Shown here: in pieces, positions 43,082 through 55,913 of the stretch
How positions within the stretch are numbered: the first letter of the stretch is position 1
Layout of the letters: each line of letters opens with the position of its first letter
Source of the DNA: Clitopilus passeckerianus
Taxonomy: Eukaryota > Basidiomycota > Agaricomycetes > Agaricales > Entolomataceae
Direction: 5' to 3'
DNA: 64,000 nt
Assembly: GCA_944990035.1 (NCBI GenBank)
Contig: CALYLX010000071.1
Coordinates: forward strand, 62,001 to 126,000
Notes under the pieces: model-generated
Database searches by the model: none
Told to the model about the DNA's origin: nothing
What the model saw: the letters and a program-made list of their open reading frames with translations, nothing else
Program-made: the position numbers and the translations under genes

Positions 43082-46000
43082 CTAGCCGACATTTCCCCAG
43101 ACATGACGCTGGCCGTTTGGCATTGGTGCAGGACTGAAAGCTTGGGAGGCATTCAAAGGAATGTTGTTGAGGTGACCAGTAAACTGTGTGTTGGCATAGA
43201 AGCCGTTGGACGGCGCATTCAAAGTGTGCATGGGCTGAGCTATAAATGGTGAAGCACCACCTAACCCATAAGAATTGGGGACTTGTTGCAGCCTCTGAGG
43301 CGAAGTTGATGAATATACGAGAGGGTCGGCGAGGCTCAGCCTATGAGTTGGCGGTGAAAGTGTTTGTGACCCTAGTCCAGCCGCAAACCCTCCAGACGGT
43401 ATTCGCTGATGAGAACCTGCTCGGAAATTTGGGGATCGGGGAGTGTAAATTGAGGGAGGTAAGGATCCAAGAAGGTCGCGGTGAGAATCCTGGGTGGTAG
43501 GGTAGGAGGATGTCCAACTGGATTGAGACATGTCCATTGAAGTGGAAATGGGTTGCGCCTGGCGTTGTCGGAAACTCTGATTGGGTTGGCTGGCAAATCT
43601 CAACGACTGCTCGTCTTGAGCGGCTGACCAGATGTTGTGGCCACCACCCAAGTGGTTGAGGTCTGGGAACAATGCGGGAGCGGTAACTGGGGCTGTGGCC
43701 TCTTGTCGCGGCCTTGCTGCCCGGCCACTAAGCATATCATTGACCAGATCTTCGGCGGTAGTCCGCGCTGGACCACCAGGAGGCGCAATTGACCGTGCAA
43801 ATGGTGACAAAGATTGTGAATGGGTGGGAGAGAGTTGATGTACGGATGTAGGGGGGCTTCGCAGGGGGATTGTATTCACCACAGGCGTCAACTGAGGGGG
43901 AGAGGGAAGATTTGAACCCATCACAGGAGAAAGAGAGGCCCTAAACACGTTTCATGAGCCAGAGTACAACGCAAAGGGTAATGACAAACCTTGGATTCCA
44001 AACGATCTCTTCGTCGTCTTGATCTTCTTCGTCATCTCCTCCGTCATCAGCTCCATTCACAACATGGAAGATTTCATTCAAGATGTCGTCCTCCGTTCGC
44101 GAAGTCGAGTCTGTCATGTTGCCGTCATCAGGGCCTTCTGGCACGACAGGGGCGGGAGCAGGAGGTGGACTGTGGTGTTCAACGCGTGCTGAGGATCCAT
44201 TGGGCGGTGCTTGAGGGGTCGGCTGTCGAGGCTCAAAGATTCCTTGTCGAATGTTGTAGATGCCATAGGACTCAAAAATAGGTGAATTCTGGAAATGGGA
44301 TTAGCGCCTTCAACTCTCAAAGATTTTATGCAAAGCCACGTACTGGTGCTGCAATCAACTCTTGCCCGTCCTTGAGCAAATCTGCAATCCTCATCAACTC
44401 CCAATCGTTGGGGTGACGATTCACACCTTCCTCACTGCTAACTCTAACATCTCCTATCTGGTTCCTCAACGGCAAAAACCCACGCATCTCTGTATCTTCA
44501 TCGAGCTGCACCGTCACCGCAGGCAGCTTATTCGCGGGGAACGTCACCGAAAGCGAGGACATGAACTCGACATAGGCATTCCAAAACTGCTTCGTAACAG
44601 TCGAGTGTTTGCTCAGTCGGAACTTGTTGTCGCGGTGCACTTGCACCCCGTCGTTCGCCTTGCTTGCCTGGTATGCGTCGAACTCGTGGTCCTCCATGAG
44701 ATACCTGAGGTTGGCTTTGAGCCATTTGCTAGCGATCCGCAGACTGCGTAGGGTTCGCCTGAAAGGGGCTGTGATACGTTGGCCGAGGTCGTCTACAGGT
44801 ATGTCGTTGGGCAGGGGTGCCTTCAACTCGTCCGATCCCACTTCCAGGAGGGCACGGTGGATATTCAGGAGGTTCTCCAAAATCTTCCATTCGATGATTT
44901 TCGAGGTGCCTGGAGGTGGGGGCGTCTTTTCTGCGTGATTGTTTGCGCCATTTGCGGCGGGACGTATCATCCTATGCTTCCAGAGCGCCCCTTGCGCAAT
45001 GATGAGGGTGTGCTGAATACTGGCGGCGTTGATGTAACGCCGAGATACAAGGCCTGCGAAGTCATTGGAGACATCCATATTTCGGCGGCGAGTTAATGCT
45101 TCCATTCTGTACCAAATCATTAGTAAGACCCATGAATCTAGAGACTCCTATGCGTACTTGTCCACTCCTTTCTCGAGTCCAATTTTCCACAATGCATTCA
45201 GGGCAAGCATCTTTTCCTTGAAGAGGTCGAGCTGATGGGGTGGTGGTGGGTCTCTCTTGTCTTGTCTTGCATGATGCCTCCACTGGTCCAAAGCCTTCGA
45301 CAAAATGCCGTTCATATTATCCAGTGCTGGGTCGTAAGGAGATTTGACGCAAAGCGCACGATGATGGTACATGACAGAGACAAAGGGGTCCTTGCGATAT
45401 GTTGCGAGGATAGCGAGCTGATGGTATGGATTGCCATCGGAGGGTGACAGTAAGGTAGCTTGCTCGTAGCACTGCTGGGCTTTCTCGTAGTTCTTGGGTC
45501 TTGGAATTGCATCCGCAGCGTGTCCTCCTCTTCTATTCCGACCTCTCCTTCCTTCATCTTGGCCCGGCCTGGATCGACCGGGATCACTGTAGAAAGCCCG
45601 GTACCGGGCAATATCCCCAAGACAAATCAAAGCCTTGGTGGCTATAGATATCCATGCCTCGCGCTCTTCCGGAGTTTGAGGGCTGAAGACAGTTGAATTC
45701 TCCGGTGGAAACTGGAAGTGATTCCGTCCATTCGAGCCGCCGCCGCCCTCACTACCATCCCCCTGTTGGTGGGCCGCCTCCGCCTCATTGATGATTGCGA
45801 GTGCAATGAGCGCCGGTTTTACTTCATGAAGCCCAAAGGATCGCCATAGACGAACGAGAAGTTGGTTCCAGAACTTTTCCTCGTCAGCGAGGAACTGCTT
45901 GAACCGTTGGAGAAATTTGCGGTGTTCAACAACGTGAGAGTTGTTGTTGTTGCGGCCGTTTTGAGCCGGAGCGTCTTGCTGTGCGTGGTTGGCCTTGTTC

Positions 46001-46383
46001 TGCATGCTCCTTTCAAGGCTCAAAAGTCGTTGCTTGTATGCGGAGATAAAGGCGTAGGATGTTTGCATCCATAGATGCATTTCTGCATCTTTCGATTCCT
46101 TCGCATGAGGGTATGTGAGTAGCAGGCTCAGGTACTGCCTTCGGAGGCTGGAGTAAACGCTATTAGTCAGTAGCGCTTCACAGTAGCAAACGCCGAGCAA
46201 CGGACTTCTTTCGTTGAAAATCGACCTCTCGATCCAGGGGACCTTTGGCATTCAGAATTTCTTTCAAAGATTGGTGTATACCCTTTGCCTCTCTGAAAGT
46301 CAACAATCGGACTAATCAGTGGCGCACAAATTTTGGTCAAAGAGTTGAACTTACCGGGCAATGGTTGCTGGTTGTTCAGACAT
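43082..46383 (-). CDS. Smg7/Est1-like protein (14-3-3-like / TPR domain)
   Basis: Member of the EST1/SMG5-6-7 family, which acts in nonsense-mediated mRNA decay and, in some fungi, at telomeres. The gene has about six exons and roughly 970 residues. The short first exon (ATG at 46383, MSEQPATIAR) leads to DREVDFQRKNLRRQYLSLLL, a family hallmark. The 14-3-3-like TPR domain follows (FWNQLLVRLWRSFGL, KALICLGDIARYR). Then comes the EST1 DNA/RNA-binding region (NYEKAQQCYEQATLLSPSDG, NPYHQLAILATYRKDPF). The C-terminal 350 residues are low-complexity Ser/Pro/Gln with an acidic patch (DDGGDDEEDQDDEEIVW). No PIN nuclease domain is seen, so it is closer to Smg7 than Smg6. Confidence 0.85.
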
Positions 46384-46738
46384 TGTGTTTGTGGCGAGAG
46401 TTCGGATTTAATGCACCAATTCCATTATCAAAGAGTCGAATAGAAGGGATATTGTTGCCTTCAATGGCTGTTAGCAGCTTGGAAGATATGAGAAAACGTA
46501 AAGCCGAGTCAGCGAATGCAATGGCCGTCTGCCGCGATGATGAAAGTCAGGTCCTGTCATGCAACGACCGTGGGAACATCTCTTATTCAAAAATATTGTG
46601 ATCCAAAAATTCTACAAAATGCGAATATATATTCCAATACTTGAGACTATAAGATTGTATGTAGCGTATAAAGAGCAGAGATCGTCATGTCGTCGTAAGA
46701 TATAGGAGAAGAAAAGAAAAGAAGCAAGTTGTACAGCC
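46384..46738. other. Intergenic, Smg7-like promoter and SNF2 3' end
   Basis: About 355 bases between two same-strand genes. AT-rich from 46590 to 46700. Nothing else was seen. Confidence 0.4.
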
Positions 46739-49700
46739 TTAATCATCTTCGTCGTCGTCATCGTCCCTTGCCCCAGGTCGGAACAGCGCCAGGAGTTCGT
46801 TCATATTCAGACGCAGGCCCTTGATCTTGTCTCCACTCAGCGCAGCCTCGGCAAGAGCTCGCTTCTTGTCCTGGAGCTAGAGAAATCGCGGCATCATATC
46901 AGCTCCCTTCTTAGCACCGAAACTAGAGAAACCTTACATCTAGAATTCGGTCTTCCACAGTCTTGTCAATCTTCAGTTTGTAGATATTCACATCCTTCGT
47001 CTGGCCAACACGATGGGCTCGATCAAAGGCCTGGTCCTAGAATAGTGAAACTGTTAGTCCAATCCTTGTCTAGCTAGAAACTATCAACTCACCTCCAGAG
47101 CAGGGTTCCACCACAGATCAACCAGGATGACATTATTACACGCTGTGAGATTGAGACCTTGAGTAGACAGGGGTAAGCTCGGCAGGATTTCATGTTGGCA
47201 GAAATAATCTCACTAACCTGTGCTACCAGCCTTGAAGGAAATCAAGATTAGTCGAACCCGAGTGCTATTCCTGATCGTCGTGAGCGAGGCCTCTCTAGAC
47301 TTTGCATCCATGGAACCGTCATCTATTGAAAAACACATATCATTAGCAGAGCGCATCAAATCATTTGCAATGACTTACATCGGACATATTGGATACCCTT
47401 CTCTTTCAAGAATGGCTCAATCAAATCCAGCATCTTCGTAAATTGCGAGAAGATGATCGTCTTGTCCTGAGATTCTGACCTCTCGTCTATCTGCTTGAGC
47501 AGCTCCAGAATCTTCCTCACTTTCGCGGAGCTAGGGCGCTCGCGTTCCGCATTCTTCGCCATCAATGCCAGGGGTACACAATCCACGCAATGGGTGGTCG
47601 ATTCCCCGTGGTTGACTCGGATTCTAAATCACAATCAGTCATTTGCAGCAGGCTTAAAAGGTAGAAACATACTCGATGCGACACATCTGGCAGGTTTTGG
47701 TGACACCGAGCTGCCCGAACATATCCGCGAGGTCATCAGCCTCTGCGTCGTCATCCTCGTTCTTCTTTGACTTGGGCTCAACCGCATCCAGATCCGCTTT
47801 GTAATCTTCAGCGACAAGCATCGGGTGATTACAAGCTATGCCATAGTTCAGTTTGCATGCATACCCGTTCAATTATAGAAGGTATCTCACCTTGACGAAG
47901 ACGAAGGAGGAGAAGTAGGGCAGATATATAACCACTTCCACTCAAGCCATTGCCAGAGTCAGATTGCTTCATGAGTTTCTTCAACATCTCGTCCATCTTG
48001 CCCTCCAACTGATCATAAAAGACCTGCTCCGACCTGTCGAAAGCGCAGGGGACAACGTTGACGGTCCGCTTGGGAAGCTCGATGATTGCTTTGCCATTCA
48101 ATAGTTGGTCCTTGCGACGTCGAAGCATGACTTGCTTCAGTATAATCTCAAGATGAGACGGAGGATCAGCCTATGAAGTAACTAGTAATTGTTTGAACCT
48201 ACTTGTAATCTCTTCATCGCTCGAGCAGCACCGCGGCCATTCTTAACTGGTTTGGCAATGGTATTGTCGAACTCAATCCAGTTGTTCAAAGGCTTTATCC
48301 TCAGGAAGTTGAAGAGTGAATACAGCTCCGTAACATCGTTTTGCCTAAGATGGGGTTTAGTCAAATGACAACACCATGCATAAGTAACGAGCTTACATCG
48401 GTGTTCCGGTCAAAGCCCATCGGAATTTTGCTTCTAGTGCGCAGCAAGCAATAGCGCCTTTGGTTTTCCTGTTCTTGATATTATGTGCCTCATCTGTTAC
48501 TAAAGTTCGGACTTGTCATCGTGAATATGGTAATGATGCTGCCTACCAAGGACAACCCTGAACCACTTGACGCCAAAAAGAGCAGACTTGCCCTTAGGCT
48601 TAGCCTTCTTCGGCTTTGTTACAGCCAACGTTCGGCCAAAACCAGATGAGTCCGAGTCGTCATCGCTGTCAGCCGATGATTTCTTCTTTTTGGACGCTAG
48701 CTGAGCTTGAGACTCGTCCTTGGCACCAGCTTGATGGACCTCGTATTCTGACTTGACGACGTCGTACGTTGTAACAACGACACGATGCTTCCGGAGGGTC
48801 ATTGGGTCTATCGGTGGATTTAGAAACGTAAGCTCCAAAGCATGTATCGTAGATCATACCGTTGGTCCTAGAAGTTCCGTGGTGAACATGAACTGTTACG
48901 TCCTCGGTCATCTTGTTGATTTCATCGGCCCATTGATGAGCAAGGGCGAGCGGGCAAACGACCCTATGAACGATATTAGGCACGTCCGCGGCAAGAGGGA
49001 TCGCACTTACAGGGTAGCAGCAGCGTATCCCTCGTTTTGGTCGCTCTTCTTGGCCCGGTTCTCTACAATCCGCGTTAGCGTCTGGATGGTTTTGCCCAGA
49101 CTACGGAAGCGATCAGAAACAAGTTTGGGAAGGACATCATCACATGTAAACGTACCCCATGTCGTCTGCAAGGATTCCACCATGCCTCTTCTTTGAAACG
49201 TCTTCACGGTCTGCCATCCATTTGCGACCAAGGATTTGATGCGGCAAAAGCTTGATTCCTGGCTTGAATCCTTTGACATAGGCATCCTCGTCGTCGATCT
49301 CGGTTTCAATGTCGTTCATTCCGCCACTCATGAGGTCTCGAAGGGCCTGGTCAGCATCATTTGGTGCCATGTAGGCATTCTCAGATGGCAGAGAGTCGGT
49401 GGGAGAAAGCAGGCCACCATCCTGGCGTGAGGTGAGCTAAAGTGAAATATCTAGTGATTGGTAAAATTACCAGAGGTTTATAAGGCTTTTTGTTGAATGG
49501 AGGGGTGGGAAGGTCATTGTTTGATGGTATGTGGATGGGTACCCCCGCAGATGGCTTTGACTGGAAACCAGGTTGCCCGATTTGTCCATTCAATACAGCT
49601 GGCCTTAGCGCAACGAATCCTGCATGTGACCTGAATTTTGTATAAGAGACATCAGCAGTGATAGTCCATTGAGGGCTCACTGAGCATTGAAAGGGCCGGC

Positions 49701-50029
49701 TCTGGGAGCAGCAACAGGAGAATCTTCCTCTTCTTCATCGTCGGAGATGAGGACAGCCGTTCTAGTATTACGATGCTGGTGTATCTGAGGAATGCCAGCG
49801 CTTGAGGCTCCTGAGCTTGAAGCAACAGACTGAAAAGGATAGATCGTGAGTCAAATAAAGTGCGGAACCATTCTGACGCGTACAGTGGGTTTGCTCGACT
49901 GCCGTGGCTCAATCGTTTGCAGGTCTGGATAGAGCTGGGTGTTTCCCATGAGATGAGCTCGTCTGGAAAGGCTTCAAGATCCTGTCGGTAGCTATATAAT
50001 GAAAATTCTTACATCCGTTCGACAGGCAT
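46739..50029 (-). CDS. SNF2-family DNA translocase, Rad5/Rad16 branch (Uls1/Rrp2-like)
   Basis: ATP-driven dsDNA translocase, expected to act in the nucleus in genome stability. The gene has more than ten exons. Motif I is ADDMGLGKTI, split by an intron. VVCPLALAHQW, the VVVTTYDVVKSEY segment, the DEAHNIKNRKTKG box (II) and the LTGTPM box (III) follow in order. The C-terminal helicase half has KTIIFSQFTKMLDLI, GSTGLNLTACNNVILVD and ALEDQAFDRAHRVGQTKDV. Between the lobes is a small Cys cluster (CQMCRIE, then HCVDC) in place of the full C3HC4 RING of Rad5/Rad16, so E3 activity is doubtful. The C-terminus is acidic. The ATG at 50029 gives MPVER, spliced to RAHLMGNTQLYPDLQTIEPR; a second start at 49949 is possible. 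Confidence 0.87.
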
Positions 50030-50472
50030 CGCAGGCTAACAGTTCTAGCGAGACGAGATGGGTGATGAAAGGAAAGTTCAGTGGTTGAGTGGGGTTGCTT
50101 TGGCGAAGTCGCGTCCTAATTATATGGTCACGTGATGCAGTTCATATCCGCACACGTTTTTCGACCCTGATCGCGTTTTGTTAAGAAACCAAGGTCGGAC
50201 GGCGAACTCATCGACAGGCAGGAAAACAGAAGCCGCAACAGGAACCTCTGCATTGTTCTTTGACTTTGTTCTCAAACCTGATGAATAGGCGGACTAACAA
50301 AGCACTCTAACCACGTCCTTAGTTGCGAGACCCTTGCCAAGTTGAGACTTCACGAGTCCAAATGAGTCAACTGAGTCAACTGAGTCAACCTGGATGCTAT
50401 AGTAGTGGATTTGATAAAATTGAAAAGCGGACTACCAGGATATGGAAAAAAGTGTGTGACCACTTGGCCTTA
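50030..50472. promoter_or_regulatory. Promoter region of the SNF2 gene
   Basis: About 440 bases between the SNF2 start and the 3' end of the next minus-strand gene. It contains the triple TGAGTCAAC repeat listed separately. No coding frame with a domain. Confidence 0.45.
50363..50389. promoter_or_regulatory. Triple tandem AP-1/Gcn4-type sites
   Basis: Three perfect head-to-tail copies of TGAGTCAAC, each containing TGAGTCA. That sequence is the canonical AP-1/Gcn4 site, read TGACTCA on the other strand. The array lies about 335 bases upstream of the SNF2 translocase start. bZIP regulators of the Gcn4/AP-1 classes bind such sites in fungi. Function here is inferred from sequence only. Confidence 0.45.
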
Positions 50473-52997
50473 TTATCTGCTTCTAGTAGAAGACGTTCGA
50501 CTGGTCGTTGCACCGGCAACCCTCTCTCCTTCTCCAGAAGGTTTCTGACCTGCGACCTTAGCCGCCAACTCCGGAGGAAGCTGGGACAAAAAGGTCTGAT
50601 TGGCTTCTTCGACGGTATCCTGTAAGGTATATGAGTCCCCTTCTCGAAGAAGCATTCATATAGACACCTACAGCAAATATTTTAGGCCAGGCTAATGGGG
50701 CATTAATTTCCTCATCTGAGACGCATCGGCTGTAGATCAGGAGGTAGGGTCCTGCTGCGAGATGTATGCCAGTAGGGTCGGTGAGCACAGTTTCTTCCGA
50801 AACCTAAAGCGGGGAGAGGTCAGCGAAAGAATCTTGAACAAGACGAGGAGCTGACCTCTGTGACAGCGCAGTCAAGTGTCTTCCACCATGCGCCATGGTT
50901 ATCCTGGACATATGAATAAACCTGCTTCCTTCCAGGCAAACCTGTGTGCATAAGGACAGCACGAAGGTCATACTATGACAGGTGCACGAAGTCAACAACG
51001 AGAAGACTTAGACATTGAGCGTTGAACGGCTTACGCGATGCTGCTGCAGTTCCGGACAATCAAAGACTTTCAACAAGTCAGCTTGCAACTCCTCAACCCT
51101 CTGGTCAACATCTGGAAATGGAATGAGCTGACATCTTTTGTATCTCGTCCATAAACCCTTACGCTGCGCTCCATTTATGATGAGGTCGAGAATCCCTTGT
51201 AGCGATTGCTTAGTCTTCTTCAGGTCCGCCTCTCGTTCTGGATCGCCATTCGACTGGGCAACATGTTCGTAGTAGTACAAGGTATTTCTCAAATCCGCCA
51301 TCGTATCCCGTCCCTGTATAAAAGCATCAGCCACCATAGATATTCAAAGCAGAACTCGTAATATCCTCACGTTATGCCGCAGGATGAAGTCTCTTTGTTT
51401 AGTAAGATCTTCGATCTCAGCGATCATCTCGTTCTCGTTCTGCCTTTTCTCATTTACAAGAGTTACATTCTCCTGAAGGAACCTGTCCAAGTAGAACGTC
51501 TTTGGGAAACTGAATGGCTTGGGCGAGGATTTGGCAGTTGCGAATGCGGATGAATAGCCTTGTGAAGAGTATCCGGGAGGTTTTGGTGCTCGTTCCAGAG
51601 AGAACAGGAGCACCTCGGAAGGGCTTGCTATTACGTCGTGTCTGGAGTGGCCGTTCTCGTACTTCGATAATGTTGACGCGAGTTTCGATATTAAATTGTT
51701 CGAGCTTCCTTCACCCACTTCCACGGGGACATAGGGACTGCGTTCGGTTTGTGGGCTGATGATGTATTCGTTGTCTTTGCACTCGACCTCGGTATGTGCA
51801 AAATTGAACAAATTGGGTAATCTGAAAAGAGAAATGTTAGGCATTGGCGACAGGCACCTGCAGTGCACAGACGTACACTCGATCCTCCGCATCGTCGTCA
51901 CTTAAAGCATCTCGACCACCCAGGTTGGTTTCTATGAGCTCAGCGAGCTTCACCAAGAACTCTGTATATATTGAACAACAGTAAGGAAACCGTGAATATG
52001 GAGTCCTCACCAGTTGTCCGTCTTGGTAGCGAATCAGTCGCTCCGTTCCAAGGAGTTGGTTCCAGAGACGGCACTGCCTCCTTGTCCACTATAGAGGAGA
52101 GAACAGCGCGATCGAGGTTTGTGAAGAGTTCGACCAAATGCCAAATAGAGCTAGCTGAAAGAAATCATGAGTGGACAGGGTATTTGTTGCTCAGGAGCCA
52201 ACAATCACGCACGTCTTGTCTCCTGAGGAGGGCGACCAACATCCGGAAGCTCTAGCTTTGACACAGCTTGGCGGACTTGCGGAACAGAAAAAAGGGCTTG
52301 GACCACCTGAACGGCTTAGTCGACGGGAGTAGGGGGCTCACTGAATGAACCTACGAGGGCTGCGTACACGATGGTGCTGGTGTCAGGGCGAAGAGAGATG
52401 GGTCTAAAGCACATGAGTTAGAGTAATTGTTTCAGCAAGACGTTTTACATACCGCTGCCCTTCCCTCAAGGTATCCTCCATGGGATATATTTCCAACTCA
52501 TCATCGTTATTGTGGAAGTCAGCAAGGCTTGCCTGGATTGCATGATCCAGAGAAGCGTCGTTATGTTGAGTGGTTTCGGCGGGCTGATTCGACGGGTTAA
52601 CGAGTCTGCGACAACGCCTAGCAAGAATACGCACTTTATCTGAAGCCAAAGTGACCTGCCAGTTAGGATCCGGCTCCCGATTGCTTGGTCCAAACTGGAC
52701 AGCTTTCTGTGCTTGATCTGTGTAGTACTTGGCCGCATCTTCGTCTTCTTGGGTAAGGTCAATGACATTTGCCGGATCTGGGGCTACCGTTCTAGAGGTA
52801 TGGACTTCTACCTGTGGCTCTTCCTGCTCTGGTACCACATCTCCGTTGAAAAAAGCATCAGCTGCCCGATGTAAATCTCCGTATTTTCGTAGAACTCGTC
52901 GGGCCTCTTCTGGTCCAAGAGTGCCTCCGGTCAAGCTTTGGAGGGATTCCACATCTTCACGCTCTTTCTCATCTTGTTCAGGTGTTATAGCAGTCAT
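50473..52997 (-). CDS. USP-fold protein with UIM, apparently lacking the catalytic Cys and His
   Basis: The gene has about ten exons and roughly 700 residues. The N-terminus has a UBA-like helix bundle (EEARRVLRKYGDLHRAADAF) and a ubiquitin-interacting motif (LDHAIQASLADF). The USP fold starts at PISLRPDTSTIVYAALVVQA, then LFSVPQVRQAV, where USP25/28-type enzymes have the GNTC box; no Cys is present. The end of the fold reads YDLRAVLMHTGLPGRKQVYS, then YVQDNHGAWWKTLD, where active enzymes have GHY; Arg-Lys-Gln replaces the catalytic His. A final GPYLLIYSR strand completes the fold. The frames are otherwise intact through all introns, so this is not a dead gene. It is likely a ubiquitin-binding pseudoenzyme. 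Start at the ATG 52997. Confidence 0.7.
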
Positions 52998-53258
52998 TAC
53001 AAGGATTGAGGGGAGAAGAAGCTGAGATAGTCAAAACTATGATTGCATTCCAATTCAAAAGAGTGCCCGCAGTGTCAAAGGAAAGCCCCAAAGTGGCTGT
53101 GCTTTTAATCCCTTCACCTGCTCGCTTGAAAGCCGAAAGCGAACGTGTGGACAGCCAGAGATTTGGCCAGTCATCATGACCTTTGGAGGCTCTTTCGAGT
53201 CAACAACGGATTACATTACATCAAGCTACGGATAAACCAGTGCCCTATAAGTTACCCT

Positions 53259-55913
53259 TCAACCCTGTCCTTCTTCAGTCCCATAAGCATTACTCTTATG
53301 TTTGGGCGTAAACGACCAGTTTTCAGGAGGTGGCCCTAGGAACATCTCGGATATCTTAACCCAGTCATTGCTATCCGGACTTGAAAGGAGTGTTTCTACA
53401 GTCAAAGTTAGCTTGAAACCTCTTGGGCTGGGTTGATTATGCATACCGAGCTCGTCGCGGCCACGGAACGCAGGAGCACGGTCGTTGATTCGACCGGGCA
53501 ATGTTTCGAGGAGGCCGATAGGAATATATCGGTATTGGAAGGATAGTGCTTCGCATAGGTATCTTCTCGTCGTGTTGACACCAGCAGTGTCGGTCCCAAA
53601 GTGGCTCAGACCGAACTCTGCATACTGTAGAACAGACATGAATACAACAAAGACTGAATTGAGGAACCGACGAACCGATCTTATGAGATCCAGCCGTTCA
53701 CGAGAGCTGATATCCCATTCTCTCCGCTCTTTGATTTCGGTGAATATCCAAGGCTTGATGAGGGCGCCTCTTCCGATCATTATGCCATCCACTTTGGACC
53801 GCTCGATCTTCTCCCAGTAATCTTGTGATGAGAAGACATCTCCGCCTCCAAATATTGGGATTGTAGGCACTATAGGGCCACTGTCGTTGAGCAGCAAGAA
53901 GAAATCCTTCAGAAACAAGGACTCACGGTCGTCGTCTACCTCCTTTGTGCGCACGGCCTCGACACATTCCCTGATGTAGTCCCAGTCCGCCAGTCGGGTG
54001 TAACGCTGCTGCCGCGTGCGACCATGAAGCTGACGAATTTTTCAGTACATGGGCCCCTGTTAATATGCATATGAAGCTGCCCACTGTGATGCATCCTGCT
54101 CCCCACTCTGCCGCAGCGCGAGGCATCAGTTTGTGAGCATTATTCTTCCCATCTTTGACCCCTGTTCTCAATTTGACAGTGACTGGTATTTCGCCCAGAG
54201 CCTTATTCATGCCAATAAGGATCTTTCCTAGCTTGCCTGCATTATCTAGGACTGGAGGTAATCACTGTTAGCCTAGGAACATGTTGGCGCTGGCGTACAC
54301 CTACGTGCAGAACCGCTGCCTTGCTTGAAAACAAGGTCAATTGGGCAGCCGCAGTTGACGTCGACGAAGTCAATGCCGCCGCCACACTCCTTTGCGAGGA
54401 TTTCAGCCGTCGGCACCAATGTGGCAGGTTTGTTCCCAGCAACCTGGACCCCGAAGATAGATTCCGAGGGGTGCCTCCTGACAAGGGACCATTCTTCTCT
54501 GGAGCCTTGGAGGAAGGAAAGGGCCAGGCCCACTGTAAGCATGATCAGCGGCATAGAGGACAACGTAGGCAGTAGTAGCATACTTTCCCCACAAGTAATG
54601 TCTGCCCCATACTTCACGCAGAGTCGGCGGAAGGGCTTTAGGACGAGTGATCATGAGTTAAACGCAGCGCAAACTTATCCACCAGGTGCATACGTACCAG
54701 GTTTCCAACAGTGGTTAGGGGTGCTAGGTCTGCAACAGAGCTTAGTTTGGTGCGAATATAAGAAAGACGATACTCACATGTCTTTCCCGCCCAATGTAAC
54801 CGCTTCTTCTCACTAAAACGAACGGGAACATCTAGACTATCGACTTGGGATGTCGATAATGGGTCTCCAGTGCGCTTTTCGACAATCGCATCACCATCTT
54901 CGACTGGTTCTTCCATCACAGCGTCCCCACCAGGAGCAGCTGGTTGTTCGGGTTCAGTGACGACCATGGCATCACTTGCAATAGCCGCCTTTGGTTTTTG
55001 CTCGTCATTTCCTCGTTCTTGAACTTCCTTCACGTATACGTCTGCAATCGGAGTAGGATACTGTATTCTGGGTCAGCACCAGCCTCTAGCTATTGGAACG
55101 GGTAAGCAAACCTTCCTGCTCTTCAGTTGCTTTTGCACGACGTTTCCGACGTAATTGAGTTCGGTGTGAGCAACTGCCGATGTTGCCCTCTTTTCCTCGT
55201 TAACAACCAGTTGGAGCTCTCCATGCTCGTCCTTTCTGATGTGATTTCCAAGAAAGCGGCATTTGTAGCCATATCTTATGTAAGGGTTAGGAAGGCCTTT
55301 GAGGATCAACATGCCTTAGGACTCACTTGCAATCTCCAGACTCATTGAAAACTGTACATGTTGTTTGAGGGTCGAGCGACGGGGCGAGTGACTCCTCAGT
55401 AGATGGTTCTGGGTATAAAACGAAAGGAGGTTCTGAGTGAAAAGTGATGGCCTGGAGACCAGGTAGGTCTTTTGGTTTTGCGGCCAGGTAAGCAGCTATA
55501 TCATGGCTGAAGCGACATCTATTTTCCGGAGATCGGCAGAGTTTCGAAGAACAGCTGTAAGGCACTCACTGTGACCCGTGTTCGCAGACTTTCCCGTTTG
55601 CGATGGAGAAGCAAAGGTCGAAGTCGTCCTTGACCTTTGCGAATCTCCGTCCCTTGTTGGCCCCTCGTTGAGCCTTTTTCTCTTCTTTCGTCATTTTTCG
55701 TCTCGAAGGGCCACCATTTTGCTCGTCTCTGAGGTCTCGAGCATCCTTCTTCTGAGTGTGCGCGGTTTTCCCTTCAGCCGCGTCGTCGTCTGGTAGGGGT
55801 TCAACACTCCTGATACCGAGGAGGTACCTGCCAAATTATTGTAGGATGTGCCGTGTGCCAGTAAAGATCTCTTACTCTTGTTTGACCGGTGCCGTCCCTG
55901 GTGGATGGTTCAT
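53259..55913 (-). CDS. DUS3: tRNA-dihydrouridine synthase 3
   Basis: FMN-dependent enzyme that reduces uridine 47 in the variable loop of tRNAs. The gene has about ten exons. The N-terminus ([13 protein letters not shown], spliced on to [10 protein letters not shown]) leads to a basic segment and CCCH zinc-finger sequence ([16 protein letters not shown], then CRFSHD; a second partial set [11 protein letters not shown]). The TIM-barrel core has [39 protein letters not shown] with the catalytic Cys, [51 protein letters not shown] and [17 protein letters not shown]. All are in the expected order. The helical tail ends at 53259. Intact. Confidence 0.92.

Noticed and set aside
42535..43152. A 205-codon minus-strand open frame
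   Set aside because: Overlaps the end of the Smg7-like gene in another frame, is low-complexity and Phe/Leu-rich, and has no domain. Probably 3' untranslated sequence.
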